Shown here one piece after another: positions 52,188-61,165 of a stretch of 64,000 nucleotides of DNA. The stretch covers positions 1 to 64,000 of the forward strand of contig CACMCJ010000005.1 of NCBI GenBank assembly GCA_902612235.1, in the 5' to 3' direction. The notes below the pieces were generated by a model. It ran no database searches. It was given only the letters and a program-made list of their open reading frames with translations, and was not told the origin of the DNA. Numbering within the stretch: position 1 is the stretch's first letter; each line of letters opens with the position of its first letter. The position numbers and the translations under genes were made by a program. The DNA comes from an uncultured Pelagibacteraceae bacterium. GTDB lineage: Bacteria > Pseudomonadota > Alphaproteobacteria > Pelagibacterales > Pelagibacteraceae.

Positions 52188-53152
52188 TTACCTAATTTAT
52201 ATAAGAATTTAATACAATTAATTAGGCTACTGCTATTGGCTTTGTTTTTTTTAATTAAATTAATTGCAGTCCCATGGTCTGGGGAGACTCTTATATATTT
52301 TAACCCTAAAGTAATATTGATAGCATCAAACTTATATAATGTTTTAAAAGGAGTTAGTACTTGGTCATGGTACATTCCGACAATAACATCATATCTTTTA
52401 TAATCATCTATAAACAAAGTATCAGATACCAACGGTCCTGAAATATTTACCTTATTATCTTTAAGGTAGCGTATTACTGGTATTAAAACTTGTTTCTCTT
52501 CTGATTTTTTCTGTAATTCACTATTATGTGGATTTAAACCTAAAATTCCAATCTTTGGTTTTTCTTTAAAAAGCTTTTTAAAATTTTTATTTAAAGATAA
52601 AACCTTATTTTTAATAAATTTTTGGTTTAAAGTTTTTGCAACATTTTTTATTCTTATATGTGTAGTTAGCGGAACAACAGAAAAATTTTTATTATGGATA
52701 AGCATAACTTCTGAATTTTTTGGCACTTTACATTTTGAGGCTAAAAATTCGGTAACACCTACTTTTTTTGTTTTTTTTAAATGTATTTTATCAATCGGAC
52801 AATTAGCAAAACCTTGGATATCCTGCCTGACTGCTAAGTTATGTGCTAAAGTTAAACTCTTAATTATGTATTCGGATGAGGTTTTTAGTGGAATTTTAAA
52901 TGGGTTGGTAAATTTCAATGGCACATCAATAATTTTTAACTTGTTATAATAGTTTTTATCACCAAGATCATTTAATTTTACAGTCGGAATCTTATACTTT
53001 AAAACTTTAAATTGTTTATTAATTAAATTAAAATTTCCAATTAGAATTACATTTTTTTTAATTTTTTTACTTAGACTTTTCCATGCTTTAAAGATTATCT
53101 CAGTATTTATACTTAGAGGATCTCCTGCAACTAATAAAATCTTTTTATTCAT
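52184..53152 (-). CDS. pdxA: 4-hydroxythreonine-4-phosphate dehydrogenase
   Basis: NAD-dependent enzyme of the DXP-dependent vitamin B6 pathway. The 322 residues show the AGDPLSINTEI start, the substrate-site VVPLTTHIRIK, IGILGLNPHNSE near residue 205, and the metal site GMYHDQVLTPFK near 260 followed by SPDHGTA. Overlaps on both sides (surA 8 nt, rsmA 4 nt) tie it to the operon. Its partner pdxJ is not in the window, while pdxH and dxs are. Confidence 0.95.
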   Translation of the reverse strand: MNKKILLVAGDPLSINTEIIFKAWKSLSKKIKKNVILIGNFNLINKQFKVLKYKIPTVKLNDLGDKNYYNKLKIIDVPLKFTNPFKIPLKTSSEYIIKSLTLAHNLAVRQDIQGFANCPIDKIHLKKTKKVGVTEFLASKCKVPKNSEVMLIHNKNFSVVPLTTHIRIKNVAKTLNQKFIKNKVLSLNKNFKKLFKEKPKIGILGLNPHNSELQKKSEEKQVLIPVIRYLKDNKVNISGPLVSDTLFIDDYKRYDVIVGMYHDQVLTPFKTLYKFDAINITLGLKYIRVSPDHGTAINLIKKNKANSSSLINCIKFLYKLGK

Positions 53153-54089
53153 TAAATTTTATAAAAGCTTTATTTTTCACAATAGACAGGTAATTGTTAG
53201 AAAAAAGTCCTAATAACTCATTTCTTTTTCCATTAATTATATTAGCTTTTACCTCTTCCACATTTATATTATTAATAGTTTCTTTTTTTTTATTTAGTAA
53301 TTTCAAGAAAATAATTGAGTTTGTTTGAAAAATTGGAGCCGAAATATCTCCAACTTTTAAATTTTCTACAGTATTTAAAATATTTTGTGATAAAGATTTT
53401 GAATTTACCCAACCAATATTACCACCATTTAAAGCAGAGGAAGATTGACTAAATTTTACTGCAGTATCATTAAAACCTATTTCAATTATTTGGTTTTGAA
53501 TTTCAGAAATATTCTTAATATTTTCTTCAGTGCTGCCTGAAAAAATTTCAATTTCAGCAAGCTCGAAAGTTTCCAAATCTTGTTGATTAGCTATAAAGGT
53601 ATTTAACTCATCAATAACTTCTTGCTCATTTAAAACGATTTTATCTTTATAAAGTCTAAAAACTAACCTTTGCCACGCATACTCATTTTTAATTTCGTCC
53701 AAAAAAAGATCAAAATCAATTCCATTTTGATTCATTAATTTTTCGAATCCTTCAATATTTGTATTAAAATTTGCTGAAAGAGCACCAAGATAATTTTTTA
53801 CATCCTTTTTATCAGCTATAATTTTATTGTTTATTACCTCATTTTTTTTTAATTTATTATCAATCAAAGATCTTAGTGCAAAATTTTTTGTTTTATCTAT
53901 ATTATTTTGATTAAGTTGTTTTTTACTTAAAAATAAAATAATCATAATCTTATTTTTAAGTTCATAAGAGCTTATGATTTGATTATCAACCTTTGCAACT
54001 ATTTTATTTGTTATAGTTGAATAACTTTCATCAATTTTTAATACAAAGCAAAAAATAAAAAATATTATAAAAATAAATCTTTTATTCAT
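53145..54089 (-). CDS. surA: Periplasmic chaperone SurA-like, parvulin-type
   Basis: Periplasmic folding factor for outer-membrane proteins. A signal peptide (FIIFFIFCFVLKIDESYS) is followed by the SurA_N domain (KIVAKVDNQIISSYELKNKI) and one parvulin-like domain (ELAEIEIFSG to FQTNSIIFLKLL, including LNGGNIGWVNSKSL). The 314 residues hold one such domain, whereas E. coli SurA of 428 residues has two. The gene abuts lptD, whose product it probably helps fold. Confidence 0.87.
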   Translation of the reverse strand: MNKRFIFIIFFIFCFVLKIDESYSTITNKIVAKVDNQIISSYELKNKIMIILFLSKKQLNQNNIDKTKNFALRSLIDNKLKKNEVINNKIIADKKDVKNYLGALSANFNTNIEGFEKLMNQNGIDFDLFLDEIKNEYAWQRLVFRLYKDKIVLNEQEVIDELNTFIANQQDLETFELAEIEIFSGSTEENIKNISEIQNQIIEIGFNDTAVKFSQSSSALNGGNIGWVNSKSLSQNILNTVENLKVGDISAPIFQTNSIIFLKLLNKKKETINNINVEEVKANIINGKRNELLGLFSNNYLSIVKNKAFIKFNE

Positions 54090-56402
54090 TTATTTATTAA
54101 ATGCAGGTGAATTAATATTTCCAAAAGGCACCAAAGTAACTTTAAACATTAAAGAATTTTCTGCCTCTATTTCAGAGTCGTTATAAAACTCTCTTCGATA
54201 AACTATACCTGCTCTCAAACAATCATTTAAGTATTCATAACTTAAATTATAAAACTCTGAAGAATTTGTTACTAAATTTCTTTTGGTTTCTGCTGATAAT
54301 ATTGCATTTTTTCCTTTTTCTAGGTCTATTTTAAGATTTAAATATTCTTGATCACCAATATGCTTTTGTTCTTTTAAATATCCCGTACTTAATTTCATCA
54401 TGTTAAAGTTAAGATTTGCATTCAATTCGTTATAATTAAATTCGTTATAATTTTGATCTATGGCGAAATTATAATCAAAATTAAGATTTTTGTTTAAAGT
54501 AAGCTTAGAATATCCAATTACATCTGATAATTTTTCATCAAGACCAGTTGACGTTGGCATGTTTTTATTTTCTTTGTGATTAATGATTTGACCAATTGAA
54601 AAATCAAGTTTTTGATTTGAGTTATTTAATTGATAATCTAATCCTAAAGTCGTGCTTACTCCACTCTCAAAATTTTCAGTTGAATCTAATCGATCCAAAC
54701 TAAAAATATTCAGATGATTAAGTCTTGTATAATTTTCTTCTTTTCTCATATGACTTGGAGCAGCTCTAAAAAGTATTTTCGGTGTTAAAAATTGTGAGTT
54801 GTTGTCTTTATTTTTTTTATACAGTTGAATTTCTGATAAATATCCTATTGCTCCGAACACTTCACTAGTTGTATCTCTTTTATAAATAGAAATATTTTTT
54901 GCCTCATAGTTTACATTTTTAATTTGACCCAAGAAATGGCCATCAAAGTTTTTTAGATAATTAGTACTAAAAGATTTCCATTTTATATCATTTACAAAAA
55001 ATTTACTAAACTTGTTAGTATCATAATTATGTATTTTCACATTTGAGCTAAAATCAGCAGTACCGTATTTAATATTGTTAAATAAATTTGTATCAAAATA
55101 TAAATCAGGCAAAATATACTCATATTTATCATTATAATTATCTTTTAGTGTTTCATACACACTTGCTGTAGCTCCAAAAAAATAATCTTCATTTTCATGA
55201 GTAAAATCTAATGAATTTTCTGTAACATCATTTTGATAGTCAACAAGATTGGTATTTAATCTATAAAGTTTCAAATATTTATCATTTGAAACATTCTGAA
55301 GTGTTAATTCTAAATTACTTTCTGCTTCGTTTTCACCAGTAAAAGATTTTACAAATTTAGCAAAAATATGAGATTTACTTCCTGATTTTTTTGTTTGAGA
55401 AGTATTTTTATATCCTTCAGTGAAACCAAGATCTAAAATTAAATTTGAATTTAAAAAAGCTTGTCGATATTCACCTAAAATTAAAGGATGTTCTGAGACA
55501 AATAATTTAGGCGTGATAGTAAAATCTTTGTCATTGTTTATATTCCAAAAATACGGAAGTTCAAAACTTGATCCTAAATTTTTAGTATCAGCAAAAGATG
55601 GTGGTAAAAATCCTGATCTACGATCCACTGATGGGTCCGGGTGAGAAAATTTTGGAAAATAAAAAATTGGAATATCATATACTTTGACTATAGCATTATC
55701 ATAATAAATTGTTTTTTTAATCTTATCATGTTTCATTTTTTCTGCTTGAAGTGACCAAGGAGGACATTTATCATTTTCTCTATAATCACATAATGTAAAA
55801 ATACTTTTTGTAAATTGGCTTTGATCATTTTCGATTTTTATTGTGTTAGCAAAAACTCTAGGTTTATTATCTTCTTGAATTTTAAAACTTTCTTGATTGA
55901 GATATGCTTTTATATCTGTACCTATAATTTCTTTTTTCTTTTCATCAATGTATATTTGAGAAAAATTATAGGAGTTTTTATTAACATCTAGCAATTGAAT
56001 TTTTCCAATAGATTTAAAAAAATTTTTATCTGTTGAATATTCAAAATTTTCTACATTAATTTTATTACCGTCTAAATCTGTAATTATAGCGCTTTCTTTA
56101 GAGAAAATTAAATTTTTTAAATTATTAAACTCAATATTGTTTCCAGAAAGAGTATAATTTTCAGAGGTAATTATTGTCGTCTTGCCTATACTTTTTAAAA
56201 TTTCCAAATCTTTATTGTATTCAGCGTAGTTAGTTTTTAAAATATTATTTTTTTCATCAGATGCAATCACCTCATTTTTAAAAATAGTTACTTTAGAATT
56301 TTTATCTATAGAAATACTTAAAGATTGAATATTTAGATTTTCAGCAAACACAGGGTGTGAAAAAATAATCCAAAATATTATAAATATATATTTATTTTTC
56401 AT
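54090..56402 (-). CDS. lptD: LPS-assembly protein LptD
   Basis: Outer-membrane translocon that inserts lipopolysaccharide into the outer leaflet. A signal peptide ends in HPVFAEN. An N-terminal OstA/LptA-like jellyroll follows (ENYTLSGNNIEF, IITDLDGNKINVENFEY), then two cysteines in TLCDYRENDKCPPWSLQA, and a large C-terminal barrel with alternating strands. I use the inner Met (56402), which overlaps lptG by 11 nt and puts the signal peptide at the very start; the ORF-track start is 36 nt upstream. Confidence 0.93.
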   Translation of the reverse strand: MKNKYIFIIFWIIFSHPVFAENLNIQSLSISIDKNSKVTIFKNEVIASDEKNNILKTNYAEYNKDLEILKSIGKTTIITSENYTLSGNNIEFNNLKNLIFSKESAIITDLDGNKINVENFEYSTDKNFFKSIGKIQLLDVNKNSYNFSQIYIDEKKKEIIGTDIKAYLNQESFKIQEDNKPRVFANTIKIENDQSQFTKSIFTLCDYRENDKCPPWSLQAEKMKHDKIKKTIYYDNAIVKVYDIPIFYFPKFSHPDPSVDRRSGFLPPSFADTKNLGSSFELPYFWNINNDKDFTITPKLFVSEHPLILGEYRQAFLNSNLILDLGFTEGYKNTSQTKKSGSKSHIFAKFVKSFTGENEAESNLELTLQNVSNDKYLKLYRLNTNLVDYQNDVTENSLDFTHENEDYFFGATASVYETLKDNYNDKYEYILPDLYFDTNLFNNIKYGTADFSSNVKIHNYDTNKFSKFFVNDIKWKSFSTNYLKNFDGHFLGQIKNVNYEAKNISIYKRDTTSEVFGAIGYLSEIQLYKKNKDNNSQFLTPKILFRAAPSHMRKEENYTRLNHLNIFSLDRLDSTENFESGVSTTLGLDYQLNNSNQKLDFSIGQIINHKENKNMPTSTGLDEKLSDVIGYSKLTLNKNLNFDYNFAIDQNYNEFNYNELNANLNFNMMKLSTGYLKEQKHIGDQEYLNLKIDLEKGKNAILSAETKRNLVTNSSEFYNLSYEYLNDCLRAGIVYRREFYNDSEIEAENSLMFKVTLVPFGNINSPAFNK

Positions 56403-57480
56403 TAATTTGTAAAATTCCAATGGCGCTAAATAATCCAATAGTAAATACTGGCACCCAAGCCGACAAAGATAATGATATTCTATTTGTTTGACCTAAAGCT
56501 AACGATAAATCCTTAAAATAGTATATGCCTACACAGGCAATAATACCAACGACAATAAACATGAAATTATTGGATTTTTTCAGCGTATTCATTGTTAAAA
56601 TTGAAGCTAAGGCAGTCATAATAAATAAAAAGAAGGGTAATGATAGCATGCTATTCAAGCTTTGATCCAAATAAGCTTTATTATAACCTTTGTTTTGTAA
56701 CTTTTTATAATCAAGCACTAAATCTAAAAATGACATCGTATCAAAATTTTTAAACAAACTTGTAATTTTTTCATAATCGTATTTTGAAAAAATTTTAATA
56801 TCAGAGGAGATAGTTTCTTTTGCCAATCCTTCTTCAAATGAAACAACTCTTACGTTATTTAAAGTCCAATTTTTATTAGAAATATCTGCCTTTTCAGAAT
56901 AAATTTTCTCTTTAAGAACATAATTTTCATCTAAATTGAAAATAGATACATTCGTCAAAAAATTATTTCGTGTTTTATCTGCAGAAATAATTCTAAATCC
57001 ATTATCTAAATTTTCTTTAATCCATAATCCATTTTTATTTATTGATACCAAATGGTCGATATCTCTTGAGTAAGTAGATTTTGTCTGTTCATAATATTTT
57101 ACCATGACAGCAGTAATTGGATTTATAGCTACTAGAATTAACCAACCCAATGTAAAAGAGGTAAGGGCAAGAGTTAAGAATATCCTAAAATTTGAATATC
57201 CAAAAACTTTAAGAGCCAACAAGTCCCTACTATTTCTTAATTGCAAAAGAAACCACATACTTGAAATAAAAAAAATAAATGGAATTAATTTTACAATCAT
57301 GCTAGGTATATAAAGAGCAGTTAATGTCAAAGGCAAAAGAATTGATTTATCTAAATTTTTAAAAAATTCTATTTCTTCAAACAGATTTAATATTATACCA
57401 AAGCAATAAAAAATAAGAATTACTTTAAAAATAGTTTTAAAAAATCCTGACAAAAGGTATTTAAATAAAATTTTATTCAT
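56392..57480 (-). CDS. lptG: LPS export permease LptG
   Basis: Inner-membrane subunit of the LptB2FG ABC transporter that extracts LPS. The 362 residues have the YjgP/YjgQ layout: three N-terminal helices, a periplasmic beta-jellyroll, three C-terminal helices. YIPSMIVKLIPFIFFISSMWFLLQL near residue 60 and RDLLALKVFGYS are family landmarks, the latter the coupling helix that contacts LptB. The order after lptF and before lptD fits the export route. It overlaps lptF by 8 nt. Confidence 0.92.
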   Translation of the reverse strand: MNKILFKYLLSGFFKTIFKVILIFYCFGIILNLFEEIEFFKNLDKSILLPLTLTALYIPSMIVKLIPFIFFISSMWFLLQLRNSRDLLALKVFGYSNFRIFLTLALTSFTLGWLILVAINPITAVMVKYYEQTKSTYSRDIDHLVSINKNGLWIKENLDNGFRIISADKTRNNFLTNVSIFNLDENYVLKEKIYSEKADISNKNWTLNNVRVVSFEEGLAKETISSDIKIFSKYDYEKITSLFKNFDTMSFLDLVLDYKKLQNKGYNKAYLDQSLNSMLSLPFFLFIMTALASILTMNTLKKSNNFMFIVVGIIACVGIYYFKDLSLALGQTNRISLSLSAWVPVFTIGLFSAIGILQINEK

Positions 57481-58609
57481 TTGTAATTGGTTCCCTTGAA
57501 AACATAAATATTAAGAAAAAATAAAACAAGATTATCAATATTGCTGGAGAAAATATAAAAATCAAGTTCAATACTTTTGAAATACCTGTGTATCTAATAA
57601 CCAGCTCTGAAAAGAGCAATATTAAAAACGCAAAGGTAAAAACTGAGTATTTATTAAAAAAATAATTTCTCTTCGAGTAAGATTTTATTAATAAAAATGA
57701 TGATATTAACGCTATTAGCGGTATATAAAATGGAAGAATTATCCGTCTATTTAAAACAGTAATAATTTCTCTTTTTGTTTTTTGTTCACAAAATATCGAA
57801 TTAAAATTAATTTGTTTGAAACAACTTAATAACTTTATAGTACTTGTTTCCTGTAATTTTGGTACTTTGATTGTGTCTGTTTCAAGATTTTTTAAATCAA
57901 TGTTTAATTGTTCAAATTTAATTACATTACTTTTGAGATCTTCTTTGTTTGTGCTTATGACTTGCCCTTTAAATAAAACCATTTTTTTTTCTAATACAAT
58001 TCCTTCTTGAGCAACTATAGTAGTAGAGCTATTAGATGACTGATTAGCGTTAAGTGTTTTTAATTTATTTGATCTATCGTGAATAAAAACATCTTTAATA
58101 TTGTTATCAATTTTACTTCCTACGAAAAAAGTAAATCCTTTAAATGAATCGCTAAACTGTTGAACACGAATTGTAGGTAAAAATGAATTAAAACCATCTT
58201 TACTTAAAATTTGTCTGGATTGGTTAAGAGCATAAGGGGTAATAAATAATGAGAATATTAAATAAAAAATCATAACCATTGTTGAAACGAAAAAAAATAA
58301 ATTTACTAAATTTATTTTTTTAACCCCAGAGGTCCATAAAATTATAAATTCATTTTCTTGAATCTGTTTTAAAATAAAAATAACTAGTGAAATCAAAAAA
58401 GCTAATGGTATAAATTTAGTTAATATCCCTATAAGGTTTAGTAATGAATACTGAAAATAAATACTTACTGAATATCCATTTTCTACTATTAAATCTAAAA
58501 AACTTACCGCTCTTACAGTCCAAGCAATTATTGTTAAAGCGAATAATATAACAAAAAAAGTTTTTATTATTTCCTTAAAGTAATTTTGATAAATTTTGTT
58601 TTGTACCAT
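57473..58609 (-). CDS. lptF: LPS export permease LptF
   Basis: Partner of LptG in the LPS ABC transporter. The same topology is visible in 378 residues: IPLAFLISLVIFILKQIQENEFIILWTSGVKK with the coupling helix, a periplasmic domain with FTFFVGSK and IFIHDRSNK-like VFIHDRSNKL, and a C-terminal trio of helices. It heads the six-gene lptF-lptG-lptD-surA-pdxA-rsmA unit, with overlaps or zero gaps throughout. lptB is not in the window. Confidence 0.92.
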   Translation of the reverse strand: MVQNKIYQNYFKEIIKTFFVILFALTIIAWTVRAVSFLDLIVENGYSVSIYFQYSLLNLIGILTKFIPLAFLISLVIFILKQIQENEFIILWTSGVKKINLVNLFFFVSTMVMIFYLIFSLFITPYALNQSRQILSKDGFNSFLPTIRVQQFSDSFKGFTFFVGSKIDNNIKDVFIHDRSNKLKTLNANQSSNSSTTIVAQEGIVLEKKMVLFKGQVISTNKEDLKSNVIKFEQLNIDLKNLETDTIKVPKLQETSTIKLLSCFKQINFNSIFCEQKTKREIITVLNRRIILPFYIPLIALISSFLLIKSYSKRNYFFNKYSVFTFAFLILLFSELVIRYTGISKVLNLIFIFSPAILIILFYFFLIFMFSREPITNE

Positions 58610-58683
58610 GGCAATTTAATGTATATAAATAAAGCAACCTTGAATAAAATTCAATCTATGGTTTAACTATGATCAAATTTACG

Positions 58684-58712
58684 TTGAAATTATATATATT
58701 AGCACATATATA
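58684..58712 (+). promoter_or_regulatory. Putative promoter of pepA
   Basis: TTGAAA at 58684-58689 and TATATA at 58707-58712 are spaced by exactly 17 nt, about 32 bp before the pepA start. This is the best-formed -35/-10 pair I noticed in the window. It lies in the 135-bp gap diverging from lptF. Confidence 0.5.
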
Positions 58713-58744
58713 CCACTTTGTTCGAGTAAATTTCTTTAAAACAT

Positions 58745-60202
58745 ATGGCTATAAAAATTAACTATACCAAAAATAAAAGTGGCAACTTCTCAGCTAATCT
58801 AGTCTTATTTTCTGATGAAAAATTTAGCCTTAATAACTTAAAAAAATATATTTCAGATTCGGAATTCGCTTACATTAACGATCTGTTAAAAACAAGTGAC
58901 TTAAAAAAAAACCTGCTAGTTTTTGAGTTGAATTCAAAAAAAAAGATAGTCTTAGTTTCAATTAAGAATAGTCTAAAAACATCTGATATAGAAAATTTAG
59001 GGGCAGATTTTTATAAACAAATAAATTATGGAAAGAACAGTGAGTACTTAATAATTTCTGATAGTGTACCAAGTAAATATGATAACTTTTTAAGTTACTT
59101 TTTACACGGCTTAAAATTAAAATCTTACGAATTTAATAAATATAAAACAAAAAAAGAGACAAGAAATATTTCTATTAATGTTATAGGTAATAAAAACAAA
59201 CCATCTTCTCAAAATCAAATTAAATTTAAAGCTTTAGAGGAAGGAACCTTTTTTGCACGAGATTTGGTTTCAGAACCAGGAAATATTTTACACCCAGATG
59301 AATACGCTAAAAGAATTAGTTCACTACGTAAAGATGGATTAAAGATAAATGTTTATGATGAACAAAAATTAAAAAAACTTGGTATGCATGCTTTACTTGG
59401 TGTAGGCCAAGGAAGTATTAGAGGATCTTATTTAGTTACTATGGAGTGGAATGGAGCAAAAAATAATTCTAAGCCCTTGGCATTTGTTGGTAAAGGCGTG
59501 TGTTTTGATACAGGTGGATATTCTCTAAAACCTGCAAAATTTATGGAAGACATGACATACGACATGGCTGGTTCAGCCACTGTAGTTGGTTTGATGAAAA
59601 ATTTTGCTATGAGAAAAGCAAAAATAAATGCTGTTGGCGTTGTGGGATTAGTAGAAAATATGGTGAGCGGAAATGCACAAAGACCCGGGGATATAGTTAA
59701 ATCCTATAGTGGAAAAACGATTGAAATATTAAATACAGATGCAGAGGGAAGATTAGTTTTAGCTGATGCACTGACTTTTACTGAAAAAAAATTTAAACCA
59801 AAGTTTATTATTGATTTAGCTACTTTAACAGGCGCAATTATAGTTTGCTTAGGATCTGAATACGCTGGGCTTTTTTCAAATGATGACAAGCTATCAAAAC
59901 AAATTTTCAATGCAGGTGAGAAAGTCGATGAAAAAGTATGGCGAATGCCTCTTCATAAAAATTATGATAAACTTATGAATTCAAAAAATGCAGATGTACA
60001 AAATATAAATTATGTGGGAGGAGCTGGTTCAACAACAGCTGCGCAATTTTTACAAAGGTTTATTTTAAATAAAACTCCATGGGCACATCTTGATATAGCT
60101 GGTATGGCATTTTCAAAATACGGCGGAGCACTTAACTCTGGTGGAGCGACTGGATTTGGGGTGAGATTACTAAACCAACTTGTCGAAGAAAATTATGAGT
60201 AA
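58745..60202 (+). CDS. pepA: Leucyl aminopeptidase (M17)
   Basis: Cytosolic dizinc aminopeptidase removing N-terminal residues from peptides. The C-terminal catalytic domain has FVGKGVCFDTGGYSLKP near residue 248 (metal and catalytic Lys), DMAGSATVVGLM, and the signature NTDAEGRLVLADALTF near 331. The N-terminal domain is poorly conserved, as usual. The 485 residues are normal. Its end overlaps ndk by 8 nt. Confidence 0.95.
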   Translation: MAIKINYTKNKSGNFSANLVLFSDEKFSLNNLKKYISDSEFAYINDLLKTSDLKKNLLVFELNSKKKIVLVSIKNSLKTSDIENLGADFYKQINYGKNSEYLIISDSVPSKYDNFLSYFLHGLKLKSYEFNKYKTKKETRNISINVIGNKNKPSSQNQIKFKALEEGTFFARDLVSEPGNILHPDEYAKRISSLRKDGLKINVYDEQKLKKLGMHALLGVGQGSIRGSYLVTMEWNGAKNNSKPLAFVGKGVCFDTGGYSLKPAKFMEDMTYDMAGSATVVGLMKNFAMRKAKINAVGVVGLVENMVSGNAQRPGDIVKSYSGKTIEILNTDAEGRLVLADALTFTEKKFKPKFIIDLATLTGAIIVCLGSEYAGLFSNDDKLSKQIFNAGEKVDEKVWRMPLHKNYDKLMNSKNADVQNINYVGGAGSTTAAQFLQRFILNKTPWAHLDIAGMAFSKYGGALNSGGATGFGVRLLNQLVEENYE

Positions 60203-60605
60203 AGTAGAGCAAACTCTCTCTATTATTAAACCTGACGCAGTTGAAAGAAATTTAATCGAAGAAATAAAGTCTATTTTTTTGAAAAATAATCTAATAATTA
60301 AAGAAGATAAAAAAATACAAATTACAAAAGAGGAGGCAGCCGAGTTTTATAAAATTCATCAGTCTAAACCATTTTATGACGCTCTTTGTTCATACTTATC
60401 TTCAGGACCAATAGTAGTAATGGTATTGGAAGGTGAAAATGCTGTTTCGAAGAATCGAAAGCTAATGGGAGCCACAGACCCCAAAAATGCTGATGAAAAT
60501 ACCATTAGAAAGCTTTATGGCATATCAATAGATAAAAACTCAGTTCATGGATCAGACTCTATTGAAAATGCTAAACAAGAAATTAATTTTTTTTTTAAAT
60601 CCTAA
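60195..60605 (+). CDS. ndk: Nucleoside diphosphate kinase
   Basis: Exchanges terminal phosphate among nucleoside di- and triphosphates. TLSIIKPDAVERN opens the protein, with RKLMGATDPKNADENTIRK in the middle and the phosphorylated His in NSVHGSDSIENA near residue 115. I use the ATG at 60195, whose overlap with the pepA stop is 8 nt; the ORF-track TTG start adds five residues not typical of the family. Its stop overlaps the purN stop on CTAA. Confidence 0.97.
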   Translation: MSKVEQTLSIIKPDAVERNLIEEIKSIFLKNNLIIKEDKKIQITKEEAAEFYKIHQSKPFYDALCSYLSSGPIVVMVLEGENAVSKNRKLMGATDPKNADENTIRKLYGISIDKNSVHGSDSIENAKQEINFFFKS

Positions 60606-61165
60606 TAGTTTCTAAAAATTTTAATTAATGCTTCAGAAAAAGCTTTATGTTCTAACTTTTGTGTTTTTTCCTTTAAACTTTTAATATCGTCGTTTCTTTC
60701 AATAAAAAAAGTCTTTTGTACAATAGTTTTTCCGCTATCTAATTTTTCAGTCACAAAATGAACTGTGCAACCAGTTTTTTTTTCTTTATCAAATAAAACT
60801 CTTTCAAATGTTTTAAGACCCTTATATTTCGGAAGCAAAGAGGGATGTATATTAATTATTCTTTTTCTAAAATTTCTTATAAATTTTTTTGAAATTATTT
60901 TCATAAATCCAGCTAAACATATAATTGAAATTTTATAATTCTTAATTTTTCTTAAAATATCTTCTTCAAAATTTTTATTTTTTGTATTTACTAAAAAATA
61001 AGGAATTGAATTTTTTTTTGCGTACAAAATACCATTAGCATTTTTATTATTACAAATTACAAGACTTATATTAATTGGGAAAGTATAATCTCTTGATTTT
61101 AGTATTAAAGATTTTAGATTTGAACCGTAACCAGAAATAAATACACATGCGTTTCTTTTTACCAT
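60602..61165 (-). CDS. purN: Phosphoribosylglycinamide formyltransferase
   Basis: Formyl-tetrahydrofolate-dependent third step of purine synthesis. VFISGYGSNLKSL at the start carries the GAR-phosphate-binding loop (SGxGSNL), and the catalytic Asn/His region reads INIHPSLLPKYKGLKT, with HFVTEKLDSGKTIVQ downstream holding the catalytic Asp. The 187 residues are slightly shorter than E. coli PurN. It overlaps purM by 7 nt. Confidence 0.95.
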   Translation of the reverse strand: MVKRNACVFISGYGSNLKSLILKSRDYTFPINISLVICNNKNANGILYAKKNSIPYFLVNTKNKNFEEDILRKIKNYKISIICLAGFMKIISKKFIRNFRKRIINIHPSLLPKYKGLKTFERVLFDKEKKTGCTVHFVTEKLDSGKTIVQKTFFIERNDDIKSLKEKTQKLEHKAFSEALIKIFRNY

